Assembly (NCBI RefSeq): GCF_018129025.1
Contig: NZ_JAAEDI010000038.1
Coordinates: 1-51,692 of the forward strand
From: Neoroseomonas terrae
Lineage (GTDB): Bacteria > Pseudomonadota > Alphaproteobacteria > Acetobacterales > Acetobacteraceae
Direction of reading: 5' to 3'
DNA: 51,692 nucleotides
In this document: one piece after another, positions 1 through 11,857 of the stretch
Layout of the letters: every line of letters starts with the position of its first letter
How positions within the stretch are numbered: the first letter of the stretch is position 1
Program-made: the position numbers and the translations under genes
Notes under the pieces: model-generated
The model's input: the letters and a program-made list of their open reading frames with translations, nothing else
The model's database searches: none
Told to the model about the DNA's origin: nothing

Positions 1-256
1 TTCCTCAGCGGGGCGACTAACCTAAGGCCTCAACCCCAGTCCGTCAACCCCGCCCCACCAGCGGCGTGAGCGGGCTTTTACGGGGGATGCTGGGGCATGC
101 AAAGGGGTTTCTTGCAGTTTTGTGCAATGCGCTAGACGCATAGCTTTCCCTCTTGATCTCTGGAAGGACTCGAAGATCACGCATTAACGTCTTGTCGTCA
201 CTGCTCGTTCGTGGCCCTAACAGCCAAGACTCGTCATCCAGGAGGTCTTCCCGACG
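1..256. other. Leader region upstream of the M23 peptidase
   Basis: No gene is seen here. The stretch holds a small inverted repeat, TTGCA (112-116) with TGCAA (123-127), in a locally AT-richer segment (about 105-150) that is the likeliest place for the peptidase promoter. I cannot find a convincing -35/-10 pair. A clear Shine-Dalgarno AGGAGG lies at 240-245, 11 bases before the ATG at 257, and supports that start. Confidence 0.4.
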
Positions 257-1684
257 ATGCGGCTCCGCCCAGCCATCGCCATCCTGACGCTCATTGCTCT
301 CTATCCCGCGGCCAAACTCACTCCGCTCTTATCCTCTGAAACCTCCGCGACCCACGCAGATGCTCCCGGCGACATCGGAACCGCGGCGCGCCCTATGGCG
401 GAGTTCGCCATCCACAGCGCCGCGGCCGCACAGACGGAAGCGGCCGCCGAAGAGGTCGTACCGGTGGTTCAGACCGCCGCTCTCACCGACCCGCCCTCGG
501 CGGAGGACGGTCCGGCGCCGACGGCCGAAGCGCTCCTTCCAATGGTAACGGCGGAGATCGACCCCGGCCCCCAGCAGCGCGTGCTCGTCGTCAGCCGTGG
601 GGATACGCTGGCAGGCCTGTTGAGCGATGCCGGTATAGACGACGGCCAGGCTCAGATGGCCATCGCAAGCCTCAGCCGCCGGTTCCGCCCCAACACGCTA
701 CGTCCGGGCCACGAGATCGCCATTCGCGTCTCCTCTGACGAATCCCCTTCCCTGCTGGAGGTCGAGATAGAGCCCGAAGCCGGTCGCACGATCCGCGCGA
801 CCCGGCAGCCAGACGGGGGGTGGACGGACGAAGAGACGCTCGCGGACCGTGACCGCTTCCTCGTGCGTGCCGAAGGGGCCGTCGATGGCGGTCTGTTTCC
901 CGCCATGACACGGGCCGGCGTCCCAGCGGGCATGGCGCTGTCACTGATCCGCATCCTCGGCCACCAGGTCGATTTCCAGCGCGACCTCCAGCCTGGCGAT
1001 CGCTTCTCGATCCTCTTCGATCGCTTTCGTGAAAGCGATGGAGGAGACGTCCTCGGTCACGGTCAGATCCTCAAAGCGTCACTGACCCTGTCGGACCGGA
1101 CGCTCGAGATCTGGCGGCACAGGAACCGCGACGGAGATGTCGATTGGTATGACGCGCAAGGTCGAAGCCTGCGTCGTTCTTTCCTCCGCACACCGCTTGA
1201 CGGTGCAAGGATCTCATCCGGCTTTGGCCGTCGCAGCCATCCGGTGCTCGGCTACACCCGGATGCACCAGGGCATCGATTTCGCGGCGCCGACCGGCACG
1301 CCGGTGTATGCGGCGGGGGACGGCACTATAGTCTCAGCAAAGCGCGAAGGCGGCTATGGTCTGCTCGTCCGCATCCGCCACGCCAATGGCGTCCAGACGC
1401 GCTATGCGCATCTATCGCGCTTCGCCCGCGGTATTGCGGCGGGCCGCACGGTTCGGCAGGGCAGCGTGATCGGCCACGTCGGATCGACCGGGATGTCCAC
1501 TGGACCCCACCTCCATTACGAGGTCGTGGTCAACAATCGTGCTGTGAACCCCGCCCAGCATGTGCAGCCGCCGGTACGTCTCGCGGGCGCCGAACTGACG
1601 GCCTTCCGTACGCGGCAGCGCCAGCTGACCGGCCTCGCGGCCGGCTTCGCCACGGCGAACGAAGTGGCGCTGGCGCCGAACTGA
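257..1684 (+). CDS. M23 (LytM-type) peptidoglycan endopeptidase with LysM-like module
   Basis: A secreted zinc metallopeptidase expected to cut peptide cross-links in periplasmic murein. The 475-residue protein starts with a hydrophobic signal-type segment (about 5-25), then a low-complexity Ala/Pro/Glu linker, then a LysM-like module (VLVVSRGDTLAGLL, roughly 110-160). The C-terminal M23 domain carries the zinc motif HQGIDFAAP, a YAHLS stretch and the GPHLHYE motif, so the active site looks complete. The architecture (signal, linker, LysM/OapA-like, M23) resembles MepM-type endopeptidases, but I do not assign that name. The ATG follows an AGGAGG ribosome site. The gene is single and ends 39 bases from the convergent clpB stop. 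Confidence 0.9.
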   Translation: MRLRPAIAILTLIALYPAAKLTPLLSSETSATHADAPGDIGTAARPMAEFAIHSAAAAQTEAAAEEVVPVVQTAALTDPPSAEDGPAPTAEALLPMVTAEIDPGPQQRVLVVSRGDTLAGLLSDAGIDDGQAQMAIASLSRRFRPNTLRPGHEIAIRVSSDESPSLLEVEIEPEAGRTIRATRQPDGGWTDEETLADRDRFLVRAEGAVDGGLFPAMTRAGVPAGMALSLIRILGHQVDFQRDLQPGDRFSILFDRFRESDGGDVLGHGQILKASLTLSDRTLEIWRHRNRDGDVDWYDAQGRSLRRSFLRTPLDGARISSGFGRRSHPVLGYTRMHQGIDFAAPTGTPVYAAGDGTIVSAKREGGYGLLVRIRHANGVQTRYAHLSRFARGIAAGRTVRQGSVIGHVGSTGMSTGPHLHYEVVVNNRAVNPAQHVQPPVRLAGAELTAFRTRQRQLTGLAAGFATANEVALAPN

Positions 1685-1692
1685 ACGAGAAG

Positions 1693-1718
1693 GGCCGGCG
1701 GGGTTCATTCCGCCGGCC
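1693..1718. terminator. Hairpin between convergent M23 and clpB
   Basis: A perfect 9-bp inverted repeat, GGCCGGCGG (1693-1701) and CCGCCGGCC (1710-1718), with an 8-base loop lies between the two convergent stop codons. There is no T-tract, so this is a GC hairpin that could work in both directions rather than a textbook intrinsic terminator. Confidence 0.6.
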
Positions 1719-1723
1719 ATTCG

Positions 1724-4309
<2,586 letters not shown>

Positions 4310-4378
4310 CCTTGTCCCTCTCCTGAGCGGACGAGCGCACCCGCCCCCAAACGGGCAGTGGGCGCGCCCCTGTCGCAC

Positions 4379-4414
4379 GTCATGTGGTAAGCCTCCTTGA
4401 TCTGCTTCAAGGGG
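4379..4414 (-). promoter_or_regulatory. Candidate sigma-32 (RpoH) promoter for clpB
   Basis: On the minus strand CCCCTTGAA (4414-4406) matches the RpoH -35 element, and CCACAT (4387-4382) matches the CCCCAT-type -10 in five of six positions. The 18-base spacer is slightly long for the Escherichia coli consensus. A start near 4375 would give clpB a leader of about 65 bases. RpoH control of clpB is established in proteobacteria; this site is inferred from sequence only. Confidence 0.45.
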
Positions 4415-4419
4415 CCGCC

Positions 4420-5184
4420 ATGCGCATCGAGACCATCTACCGATACCCGGTGAAGGGCCTGACGGCCGAGGCGCTCGAAGACGTCGCCCTGATCCCCGGC
4501 CAGACCCTGCCGGAGGATCGCCGCTTCGCCCTGGCTCAGGGAGACGCGCCTTTCGACCCGGCCGCACCCGCTTGGCTGACAAAGCGCCATTTCGGCTGCC
4601 TCATGGTGAACGCGCGCTTGGCGCTGGTCCATTCGGCGTTCGATGCCCGTAGCGGCGACCTGCTGCTCCGCATCCCCGGCGCCGCGCCGCTCCATGCCAG
4701 CACACGCACCGCGGATGGCCGCACCGCGATCGCCGCTGCCCTGACGGCCTATCTCGGCGACGAAGCGCGCGGCACGCCACGCTTCGTCGAAGCGCCGGGG
4801 CACTCCTTCTCCGATGTGCCGGGGAAGCTCGTCTCCATCATCGGGCTTTCCAGCCTCCGGGCGCTGGAGCAGGCCGCCGGCATGACGCTGGACCCTCTGC
4901 GCTTCCGTGCCAACGTCTACGTCTCGGGCGGCAGGCCATGGGCAGAGTTCGGCTGGATCGGGCAGGAAATCCAACTCGGCCAAACGAAGCTGCGGGTGGT
5001 GAAGCGGATCGTCCGTTGCCCAGCGACGGAAGTGAATCCGGCAAGCGGCCTGCGCGACGCGAAACCGCCCCGCTGGCTGCGCGAGCACTTCGGCCACATG
5101 GACCTCGGCGTGTACGCCGAGGTGATCGAAGGCGGCCGTATCGCCGTGGGCGATGCGCTAGAGGCCCTGGCGCCGGCCGATTGA
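4420..5184 (+). CDS. MOSC domain-containing protein
   Basis: A 254-residue protein with a MOSC N-terminal beta-barrel segment ([14 protein letters not shown]) followed by a MOSC domain. These domains bind or transfer the sulfur-carrying molybdenum cofactor in the Moco sulfurase/mARC family. The conserved cysteine context near the end ([13 protein letters not shown]) is present, the position of the MOSC catalytic or ligand Cys in the mARC/YcbX type. I chose ATG 4420 because it starts the conserved domain and has AAGGGG five bases upstream. A GTG at 4384 would add 12 unconserved residues. The substrate is unknown. The gene is divergent from clpB. Confidence 0.85.
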   Translation: MRIETIYRYPVKGLTAEALEDVALIPGQTLPEDRRFALAQGDAPFDPAAPAWLTKRHFGCLMVNARLALVHSAFDARSGDLLLRIPGAAPLHASTRTADGRTAIAAALTAYLGDEARGTPRFVEAPGHSFSDVPGKLVSIIGLSSLRALEQAAGMTLDPLRFRANVYVSGGRPWAEFGWIGQEIQLGQTKLRVVKRIVRCPATEVNPASGLRDAKPPRWLREHFGHMDLGVYAEVIEGGRIAVGDALEALAPAD

Positions 5185-5194
5185 CGTTCTGCCG

Positions 5195-5220
5195 CGGGCG
5201 ACTCTGGATGGCGTCGCCCG
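5195..5220 (+). terminator. Hairpin after the MOSC gene
   Basis: A perfect 8-bp inverted repeat, CGGGCGAC (5195-5202) and GTCGCCCG (5213-5220), with a 10-base loop begins 11 bases after the stop. No T-tract follows. The remaining bases to 5347 show no gene. Confidence 0.45.
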
Positions 5221-5347
5221 TCGTGAATGGCCTCATACCGACAGCCGCTGAGGGCGACTGCCGGCATTCAGCTTTCCCAGCCCTGAAGCGGTGAGCGCAG
5301 GCTGTGGGTTCGCCTGGCTCGTCGGAGCCCGCGATGTGCCGCTGGTC

Positions 5348-5806
5348 TCAGGCCGGCTCGCGCGCCTCGCCGGCGGTCTCGTCGGCTTCAGGCATTTCGG
5401 CTGGGGCCGGGGCGCTCATCTCGACGGCCTCGCCCTGCGGCTCCGCCTCGCTTCCCTCGCCCTGGCCCTGGAACCGGCGCTGCTGCGACTGCTGGTGCTG
5501 TGCCGCTGCCTGGTTCATGGCGTTGAGAATGCGGAAATAATGCTCCGCATGCTGAAAGTACGATTCCGCCATCACCCGGTCGCCGCCGCTGGTCGCGTCG
5601 CGACCGAGCTGCAGGTACTTCTCGAACAGCTGCTGCGCCGTGCCTCGGAGCCGCATGTCGGGCCCGCTCGAGTCGAAGACATGGTTGCGGTTCAGTGGCT
5701 GGCGGTCACTGTTGCCGCCGCCCCCGCCCCCGCCGCCATGCCGGAAGTGCCCGCCACCTCCACCGTGGCGGTTGCCGCCGCGGCCGCGCATGCGCTTGAT
5801 GTTCAT
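5348..5806 (-). CDS. DUF4167 domain protein (Gly/Arg-rich N-terminus)
   Basis: A 152-residue protein of the alphaproteobacterial DUF4167 family, whose function is unknown. Residues 1-35 are a Gly/His/Arg-rich tail beginning MNIKRMRGRGG, which suggests nucleic-acid binding. Residues 36-100 are the conserved helical core (GTAQQLFEKYLQLGRDA, then ESYFQHAEHYFRIL), and the rest is an acidic Ala/Glu/Pro tail. The start at 5806 is chosen because family members begin MRxNxxR-like at this point; the open frame continues upstream without conservation. In many alphaproteobacteria this gene sits beside prmC and prfA, as here, which suggests a ribosome or RNA link. That link is inference. Confidence 0.88.
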   Translation of the reverse strand: MNIKRMRGRGGNRHGGGGGHFRHGGGGGGGGNSDRQPLNRNHVFDSSGPDMRLRGTAQQLFEKYLQLGRDATSGGDRVMAESYFQHAEHYFRILNAMNQAAAQHQQSQQRRFQGQGEGSEAEPQGEAVEMSAPAPAEMPEADETAGEAREPA

Positions 5807-6048
5807 CGTGTCGTGTTTCGCTGTCCTGCATCCGATCCGCCCCTGCGCATCGCTGCCCGGACTGGGCAGCCAAGCGAACCGGCGTTCGGCATCGTTGCAT
5901 CCAGGCGGTCCCGACCAAGACGCGTGCTGAATGTGCCCACTGTCTGGTCCGGTTCGGATGCGGCATTCGCCGGATCCAGACCGCCACCACGAGAATAGCG
6001 GCGGGGCGCCGCATCGCCAAACTGTTTTCTGGGGGCCTCCCGCCCCGA

Positions 6049-6918
6049 TTAATCCGCGCGGAGCACCAGGGCCCGGTCGATTCCGCCGAGATCCTGGCGC
6101 GCTGAAACCGGCTTCAGCCCCGCCGCCCGCGCCAGAGCCTCGACGGACGGGCGCTGTCCCTGCCCGATCTCCAGGACCGCCCGTCCGCCGGGCGTCAGGA
6201 GCATGGGTAAGACCCGGGTCAGCCTGCGATAGGCATCGAGGCCGTCGGAGCCGCCGTCCAAGGCCAACGCAGGCTCGAAGCGCGCGACCTCCGGCATCAG
6301 CAACGGCACCGCCGCCGTCTCTATATAGGGTGGGTTTGACAGCACGAGGTCGAAGCGACCGGCAATCGCCTCCGCCCAGTCCCCACATAGGAAGGCGGCA
6401 CGCCCGGCCAACCCGTTGGTCGCGGCATTCCGCGCGGCCAACGCCGCCGCGGCCGGGTTGAGGTCGATCCCCACGCCCGTCGCCTCGGGGCATTCCGCCA
6501 GCACCGCCAGCAGCAGCGCGCCGGTGCCGGTGCCGAGATCGAGCACCCGTCCTATCCGCCCGGATGCATCGAAAGCCGACAGCGCCGCCTCAACAACCGC
6601 TTCCGAGTCGCCTCGCGGAACAAGAGTGACCGGGGAGGTTTCGAGCGTCAGCGTCCAGAACCCGGCGCGACCGAGCAGATGCGCCATCGGCTCCCGTGCC
6701 GCACGGCGCCGTAGCAGGCTGGCGAAGGCTGTGACGGCGGGCTGCGGAACGAGCACCCGGGGGTCGCGCAGCAGATCCTCCTCCCGACAGGCCATCGCGT
6801 GCGCCAGCAGCATCCGTGCCTCCTGCCGCGGCCCCTCGACGCCGGCGGCACGTAACACCTGGCCCGCCTGGCAAAGGAAGGCGCCAACCGACCCACCAGG
6901 ATCGGCGCAGGCGGTCAT
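6049..6918 (-). CDS. prmC: Release factor glutamine methyltransferase PrmC
   Basis: N5-methylates the glutamine of the GGQ motif in RF1/RF2 using S-adenosylmethionine. The protein has 289 residues, with an N-terminal helical domain (1-85) and a Rossmann methyltransferase domain. Motif I is [11 protein letters not shown] and the catalytic NPPY motif is LSNPPYIE. Its start codon overlaps the prfA stop by four bases (ATGA), so enzyme and substrate are translationally coupled. About 240 bases downstream (5807-6048) carry no gene that I can support. Confidence 0.95.
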   Translation of the reverse strand: MTACADPGGSVGAFLCQAGQVLRAAGVEGPRQEARMLLAHAMACREEDLLRDPRVLVPQPAVTAFASLLRRRAAREPMAHLLGRAGFWTLTLETSPVTLVPRGDSEAVVEAALSAFDASGRIGRVLDLGTGTGALLLAVLAECPEATGVGIDLNPAAAALAARNAATNGLAGRAAFLCGDWAEAIAGRFDLVLSNPPYIETAAVPLLMPEVARFEPALALDGGSDGLDAYRRLTRVLPMLLTPGGRAVLEIGQGQRPSVEALARAAGLKPVSARQDLGGIDRALVLRAD

Positions 6919-7970
6919 GCCGCGTCGGCGGCCAGTCGCGCCGCCTGGTCCTCAGCGGTCAGCGCATCGACGATCTCGTCGAACTCGCCCAGCATCACGC
7001 GGTCGATCTTGTGCAGGGTCAGCCCGATGCGATGATCCGTCACCCGCCCCTGCGGAAAATTGTAGGTGCGGATGCGTTCGGAACGGTCACCCGTGCCCAC
7101 CTGGGACCGACGATCCGCCGCCCGCGCGGAGTCCTTGGCACTCCGTTGCGCCTCGTAGAGCCTGGCCCTCAGCACCTTCATCGCCTTGGCGCGATTCTTG
7201 TGCTGGGATTTCTCCTCCTGCATCGCCACCACGATACCGGTCGGCAGGTGGGTGATACGAACGGCCGAGTCCGTCTTGTTCACGTGCTGCCCGCCGGCGC
7301 CAGAGGCACGGTAGGTGTCGATGCGCAGATCGGCATCGTTGACTTGGACGTCGACCTCCTCGGCCTCCGGCAACACGGCGACAGTCACCGTCGAAGTGTG
7401 GATGCGCCCCTGCGTCTCGGTTGCCGGCACGCGCTGGACGCGGTGTACGCCGCTTTCGTACTTCAGCCGGGCGAAGACGCTGCGGCCGTTGATCTCGGCT
7501 GTCGCGCCCTTGATCCCGCCGAGGTCGCTCTCGTCGTACTCCAGCAGCTCGAACCGCCAGCCGCGGGATTCGGCATAGCGTTGATAGGTGCGGAACAGCT
7601 CGGCGGCGAATAGCCCCGCCTCGTCGCCGCCGGCCGCCGGACGGACTTCAAGGATCGCGCTGCGCTCATCCGCGACGTCGCGCGGCAGCAGCAGGATGCG
7701 GATCTCTCGTTCCAGGGCCGGGACACGCTCCTTCTGCTCCAGCCATTCGGTCTCGGCGAGATCCTTCATCTCCGGGTCGGCCATCATTGCCTGAGCGTCA
7801 TCTCGAGCACGCTCGGCGGCCCGCAACTCGCTGACCTTCTCGACCAGCGGCTCCAGTTCCGACAGTTCCTTCGACAAAGCCCCGATATCGGCACCCGGCG
7901 CAGTCGAGAGGACGTGCCGCAGTTCCTCCGCGCGGGTAAGCAGCCGGTCGAGGCGCGCGGGAAGGCTCAT
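6915..7970 (-). CDS. prfA: Peptide chain release factor 1
   Basis: RF1 recognises UAA and UAG stop codons and triggers peptidyl-tRNA hydrolysis. The protein has 351 residues, slightly short of the usual 360. The GGQ loop is [15 protein letters not shown]. The codon-recognition tripeptide context [14 protein letters not shown] carries PAT, which marks RF1 rather than RF2. It is coupled by ATGA overlaps to hisS upstream and prmC downstream. Confidence 0.97.
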   Translation of the reverse strand: MSLPARLDRLLTRAEELRHVLSTAPGADIGALSKELSELEPLVEKVSELRAAERARDDAQAMMADPEMKDLAETEWLEQKERVPALEREIRILLLPRDVADERSAILEVRPAAGGDEAGLFAAELFRTYQRYAESRGWRFELLEYDESDLGGIKGATAEINGRSVFARLKYESGVHRVQRVPATETQGRIHTSTVTVAVLPEAEEVDVQVNDADLRIDTYRASGAGGQHVNKTDSAVRITHLPTGIVVAMQEEKSQHKNRAKAMKVLRARLYEAQRSAKDSARAADRRSQVGTGDRSERIRTYNFPQGRVTDHRIGLTLHKIDRVMLGEFDEIVDALTAEDQAARLAADAA

Positions 7971-9214
7971 GCCAACCGACCCGGCACCTCCGCGAGCGGC
8001 ACCGATTCCTGAGTACCGGCATCAAGGTCACGCAGCTGCGCAACGCCGGCCGCGATCTCGTCATCGCCCAGGATCAGCGCGGCGCGGGCGCCGATGCGGT
8101 TGGCGCGCTCCATACGGCGCTTGAGATTGCCACGATAGGCGACTTCGGCGACGACGCCGGCCTGGCGCAATGCCTGGAGCAGGTCCAGCGCGGCCCCCTC
8201 GGCCCCGTCCCCCACCGGGATGACCGCGACCGGTCTCGGAGCGGCCGGCGTCCGGCCGCCATCCTCGAGCAGCAGCGAGAGACGCTCCATGCCCGCGGCC
8301 CAGCCGACGCAGGGCGTCGCGGGACCGCCCATCTCCTCGACCAGGCCGTTGTAGCGCCCGCCGCCCATCACGGTGCCCTGCGCGCCCAGCCGGTCGGTGA
8401 CGAACTCGAAGGCCGTGTGGCTGTAGTAGTCGAGCCCGCGCACGATCCGCGGATTGCGGCGGAACGGCACGCCGAAGCGGGCCAGGTGCTTCTCGACGCT
8501 GCCATAGAAGGCGGCGGCATCAGGCGTCAGATATGGATCGATGGTCGGCGCGCCAGCCACGATCGCGCGGTCGCCGTCATCCTTGGAATCGAGGATGCGC
8601 TGCGGGTTCTTCTCCAGTCGCAGGCGGCTGTCCTGACTCAGCGCATCGCGGTGCGACGTGAAATACGCCACCAGCGCCGCGCGATAGGCCTCACGCGACG
8701 CGGCATCGCCAAGCGTGTTCACTTCCAGCACCGTGCCGTCGGAGATGCCGAGTTCCTGCAGCACATGCCAGCCGCAGGCGATCACCTCGGCATCGGCAAG
8801 TGGTTCGGCCGCGCCCATCACCTCGATGTCGATCTGGTGGAACTGCCGGTAACGGCCCTTCTGCGGCCGCTCGTAGCGGAACATCGGGCCCGTATAGAAA
8901 ATCTTTCGCGGCAGGTTCGTCTGGGTCAGCCCGTTGCTGACCAGCGCCCGGCATAGCCCCGCCGTCGCCTCCGGCCGCAACGTCACGGAGTCACCGCCAC
9001 GGTCCTCGAAGGTGTACATTTCCTTCGACACGACATCCGACGTGTCACCGAGGCCGCGGCTGAACACCCGGGTATCCTCGAAGATCGGCGTCGACCATTC
9101 CTCGAAGCCGTAGAGCGCCGACACGCGGCGCGCCGTCTCGGCGACATGGTGCATCCGCCGGAAATCGTCGCCGATGAGGTCGCGTGTCCCGCGGACGGGC
9201 TGGAAGGCTGTCAT
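7967..9214 (-). CDS. hisS: Histidyl-tRNA synthetase
   Basis: Class II aminoacyl-tRNA synthetase charging tRNA-His. The 415 residues include class II motif 2 ([19 protein letters not shown]), the histidine-binding motif [10 protein letters not shown] and a C-terminal anticodon-binding domain ([16 protein letters not shown] onward). The ATG at 9214 is chosen because [13 protein letters not shown] is the usual N-terminus. The open frame to 9637 overlaps the next gene and is not conserved. The stop overlaps the prfA start (ATGA). Confidence 0.97.
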   Translation of the reverse strand: MTAFQPVRGTRDLIGDDFRRMHHVAETARRVSALYGFEEWSTPIFEDTRVFSRGLGDTSDVVSKEMYTFEDRGGDSVTLRPEATAGLCRALVSNGLTQTNLPRKIFYTGPMFRYERPQKGRYRQFHQIDIEVMGAAEPLADAEVIACGWHVLQELGISDGTVLEVNTLGDAASREAYRAALVAYFTSHRDALSQDSRLRLEKNPQRILDSKDDGDRAIVAGAPTIDPYLTPDAAAFYGSVEKHLARFGVPFRRNPRIVRGLDYYSHTAFEFVTDRLGAQGTVMGGGRYNGLVEEMGGPATPCVGWAAGMERLSLLLEDGGRTPAAPRPVAVIPVGDGAEGAALDLLQALRQAGVVAEVAYRGNLKRRMERANRIGARAALILGDDEIAAGVAQLRDLDAGTQESVPLAEVPGRLA

Positions 9215-9242
9215 GCCGGTGATTCCGTAGTCAGTAGGTCGG

Positions 9243-9662
9243 TTAGCGACGGCGCGGCGCCTGGGCGGCGGCAGGCGTCCGGAGCAGTTCGTCCCGTGCG
9301 GTATTGGCCACGCGCCCGGCCGTCGCAAGGGCCCGGCGATAGGTTTCGCGGTCCCCGTCGTCGAAACAGGGAACGAACTCCGCCAGCTCAACGATGCCGC
9401 GCAGCCGCCCGGTCCACTGGTCGAGCCAGGCCAGCACGACGATCCCCTCGGCCCTCGCATCGGACGTGATGCCGGCCGACAGGGTGCTCGCATGCTGTCG
9501 GATGACCATGGTCGCCTCCATGGCACGGCTGCCCAGGTCCAAGCATGAGACCGAACCGCCCCCGCCACCCTCGCCCGGATCATCCGGCTGGGTACCGGTC
9601 TGCGCCTGCGCCGCCGTCGCCGCGACGAGTCCCGCAAGGAATAGGAGCGGCAGGAGCCTCAT
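9243..9662 (-). CDS. Small exported protein of unknown function
   Basis: A 139-residue protein with a clear signal peptide ([21 protein letters not shown], cleavage likely near residue 21), a short Gly-rich spacer, and then a mostly helical region with two cysteines (VSCLDLG and FVPCFDD) that could pair. I do not recognise a family. Its start overlaps the ispG stop by four bases and hisS starts 28 bases downstream, so it is very likely a real gene in the ispG-hisS operon. The periplasm is the expected location. Confidence 0.7.
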   Translation of the reverse strand: MRLLPLLFLAGLVAATAAQAQTGTQPDDPGEGGGGGSVSCLDLGSRAMEATMVIRQHASTLSAGITSDARAEGIVVLAWLDQWTGRLRGIVELAEFVPCFDDGDRETYRRALATAGRVANTARDELLRTPAAAQAPRRR

Positions 9663-10795
9663 TCGGCGGCCTGGGGCCGCGCCTCGGCCGCGGCACGCTT
9701 CTCAGCCGCCAGCGCCTCGGCCTTTGCGGTCACCAGGGCGACTATATGGTCCACCATCTCCTCGGTGCGCGTCGTATGGTCGGTCTTGCCGGCGGCGTAG
9801 ACCATATGGGTACCGGCCCCGCCCCCGGTGAGGCCGATGTCGGTCATCAGCGCCTCGCCGGGCCCGTTCACCACGCAGCCGATGATGGAGAGGCTGATGG
9901 GCTGGTCGATATGCGCCAGCCGCTCCTCCAGCTTCTCGACAGTTCGGATCACATCGAAGCCCTGCCGCGCGCAGGAGGGGCAGGAGATGATCTTCACCCC
10001 GCGATGGCGCAGATGCAAAGATTTCAGCATCTCCCAACCGACCGAGACCTCCTCCTCCGGCTCGGCCGAGAGCGAGACGCGCAGCGTGTCCCCTATGCCG
10101 GCCCAAAGCAGGGAACCGAGGCCAATCGCGCTTTTCACCGTGCCGGCGCGACGCCCGCCCGCTTCAGTGATGCCGATATGCAACGGGTGATCGCAGGCTT
10201 CCGCAAGTTGCTGATACGCCGCGACGGCGAGGAAGACATCGGATGCCTTCACGCTGATCTTGAACTCGTCGAAGCCTTCCTGGAGCAGGTGATCGGCGTG
10301 CCAAAGGGCGCTCTCGACCAGCGCCTCGGGGTTCGGCTCGCCGTACTTCTCCAGCAGGTGCTTCTCCAGGCTGCCGGCATTCACCCCGATGCGGATCGAA
10401 CAGCCATGGTCGCGGGCGGCCTTCACGACCTCCTTGACCCGCTCCTTCGATCCGATGTTGCCCGGGTTGATCCGCAGGCAGGCCGCACCGGCCTGCGCGG
10501 CCTCGATCGCACGGCGATAGTGGAAATGGATGTCGGCGACGATCGGGACGTTCACCTCGCGCACGATCTCATGCAGGGCGGCGGTGGATTCCGGCGTCGG
10601 GCAGGACACACGAACGATGTCGACGCCGGCGACCTCGCAGCGGCGGATCTGCTCGATCGTCGCCTGCGCGTCCTCGGTCGGCGTGTTCGTCATGGTCTGC
10701 ACGGTGATCGGCGCGTCGCCGCCCACCCGCACCTTGCCGACGCCGATCTGCCGCGAGGTACGACGCATGATCTGCTGGTAGGGGCGATAGGACAT
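9659..10795 (-). CDS. ispG: (E)-4-hydroxy-3-methylbut-2-enyl-diphosphate synthase
   Basis: IspG (GcpE) is an iron-sulfur enzyme of the MEP isoprenoid pathway that converts MEcPP to HMBPP. The protein has 378 residues, with a TIM-barrel N-terminal part ([17 protein letters not shown]) and a C-terminal part carrying the [4Fe-4S] cysteines in [10 protein letters not shown] and [12 protein letters not shown]. It is in an operon with the small exported protein and hisS. The 83-base gap to rodZ upstream shows no gene. Confidence 0.97.
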   Translation of the reverse strand: MSYRPYQQIMRRTSRQIGVGKVRVGGDAPITVQTMTNTPTEDAQATIEQIRRCEVAGVDIVRVSCPTPESTAALHEIVREVNVPIVADIHFHYRRAIEAAQAGAACLRINPGNIGSKERVKEVVKAARDHGCSIRIGVNAGSLEKHLLEKYGEPNPEALVESALWHADHLLQEGFDEFKISVKASDVFLAVAAYQQLAEACDHPLHIGITEAGGRRAGTVKSAIGLGSLLWAGIGDTLRVSLSAEPEEEVSVGWEMLKSLHLRHRGVKIISCPSCARQGFDVIRTVEKLEERLAHIDQPISLSIIGCVVNGPGEALMTDIGLTGGGAGTHMVYAAGKTDHTTRTEEMVDHIVALVTAKAEALAAEKRAAAEARPQAAE

Positions 10796-10878
10796 GAGGG
10801 TTCCTGATCCCGTGGCTCGGCAGCGGCCTCAATATGACGATCCGCGGCGCGCTTCGGAAGGCTTGCCGCCGAAACGTC

Positions 10879-11790
10879 TCAGGGCCGTGGCGCGGTGGCG
10901 GGCTGGGTAGCCGGCGCAGCGGGCTCCGCCGCCACGCGCAGCCGATCGACCTCGAGCGGAATGCCGCGGCGCACCCCAACCACTCCGGTCAGCGTGGTGG
11001 TCGCAAGCTCGCCATCCACGACAAACTCCAGGTTCTCGGCCTTGCCGGTGGTCAGGACGATGCCTTCGCGGTTTGGCACCGACCAGGTCTCTCCGCCGCG
11101 CAGCACGCGATCCAGCAATACTCGGTTCTCGCGGGTATCACGCACCTGGATCCAGGATTCGCCCCGCGCCCGCAATACGATGCGCGGTTCGTTCGGGTCC
11201 CGAGGCGGTGCGGCGGCCTGGGCGGGTGCCGCCGGCGCGGGCGCCGGCGTCGGCGCGACGGTCAGGGGCGATGGTGACACCTGCGGTGGCGTGCCCTGCA
11301 GCCGCGCGCCTTCCTGCGCCGTCTGCTCCAGGCGGGGGGGCAATGGCGGCACAGAATCGACCACTCGGTTGCCAGACCCGGTCCAATTGTACCAAGCCAC
11401 ATAGGCGCCGATGGCAATCACGACGCCAACCGCCACCAGCGCACCGGCCGGTACGCCGCGCGACGGAACCGGCTCGGGGAACACGAGTTCCCCGGACTTC
11501 GCGGCGCTGCCGCCAGTGACATCGCGGAACCGGCGCACCGCCTCATCCGGGTCAAGGCCGAGCGCCGCCGCATAGGACCGCACGAAACCAACCGCGTAGG
11601 CAGAACCGGGCAGGTCCCGCACCCGACCTTCCTCGAGCGCGTGGATATAGCGCCGGTTGATGCGCAGGTGGTCCGCCATGTCCTCGACGGTCGCGCCAAG
11701 CGTCAGCCGAGCCTCGCGCAGGTCTTCCCCTACGCGGGCGGCTTCGGCGGCAGCGATATCGGGGCGTGGAGAGCGCTTCATGGGCGGCAT
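10879..11790 (-). CDS. rodZ: RodZ-like cytoskeletal/cell-shape protein
   Basis: A 303-residue bitopic membrane protein. The N-terminal helix-turn-helix (GEDLREARLTLGATVEDMAD, about 20-90) is the HTH_25/XRE type used by RodZ to contact MreB. One transmembrane helix follows (VPAGALVAVGVVIAIGAYVAW, about 113-135), then a Pro/Ala-rich linker and a C-terminal DUF4115 domain (ESWIQVRDTRENRVLLDRVL). The position next to ispG is common in proteobacteria. The ATG at 11790 has a second in-frame ATG three codons later, so the exact start is uncertain by a few residues. Confidence 0.9.
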   Translation of the reverse strand: MPPMKRSPRPDIAAAEAARVGEDLREARLTLGATVEDMADHLRINRRYIHALEEGRVRDLPGSAYAVGFVRSYAAALGLDPDEAVRRFRDVTGGSAAKSGELVFPEPVPSRGVPAGALVAVGVVIAIGAYVAWYNWTGSGNRVVDSVPPLPPRLEQTAQEGARLQGTPPQVSPSPLTVAPTPAPAPAAPAQAAAPPRDPNEPRIVLRARGESWIQVRDTRENRVLLDRVLRGGETWSVPNREGIVLTTGKAENLEFVVDGELATTTLTGVVGVRRGIPLEVDRLRVAAEPAAPATQPATAPRP

Positions 11791-11857
11791 GAGATCGACC
11801 GGCGGCTTCTAGCCCGCGCGGCCGGCCCCGGAAAGGCCAATCCCGCCGCGCCCCTGC

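Noticed and set aside
5720..5790. GC-rich repeat of GGC/GCC triplets
   Set aside because: Explained as glycine codons of the DUF4167 N-terminal tail; not a separate repeat element.
9545..10807. 420-codon plus-strand open frame antisense to ispG
   Set aside because: ispG is certain from its motifs; the antisense translation is rich in His/Asp/Leu and matches no family.
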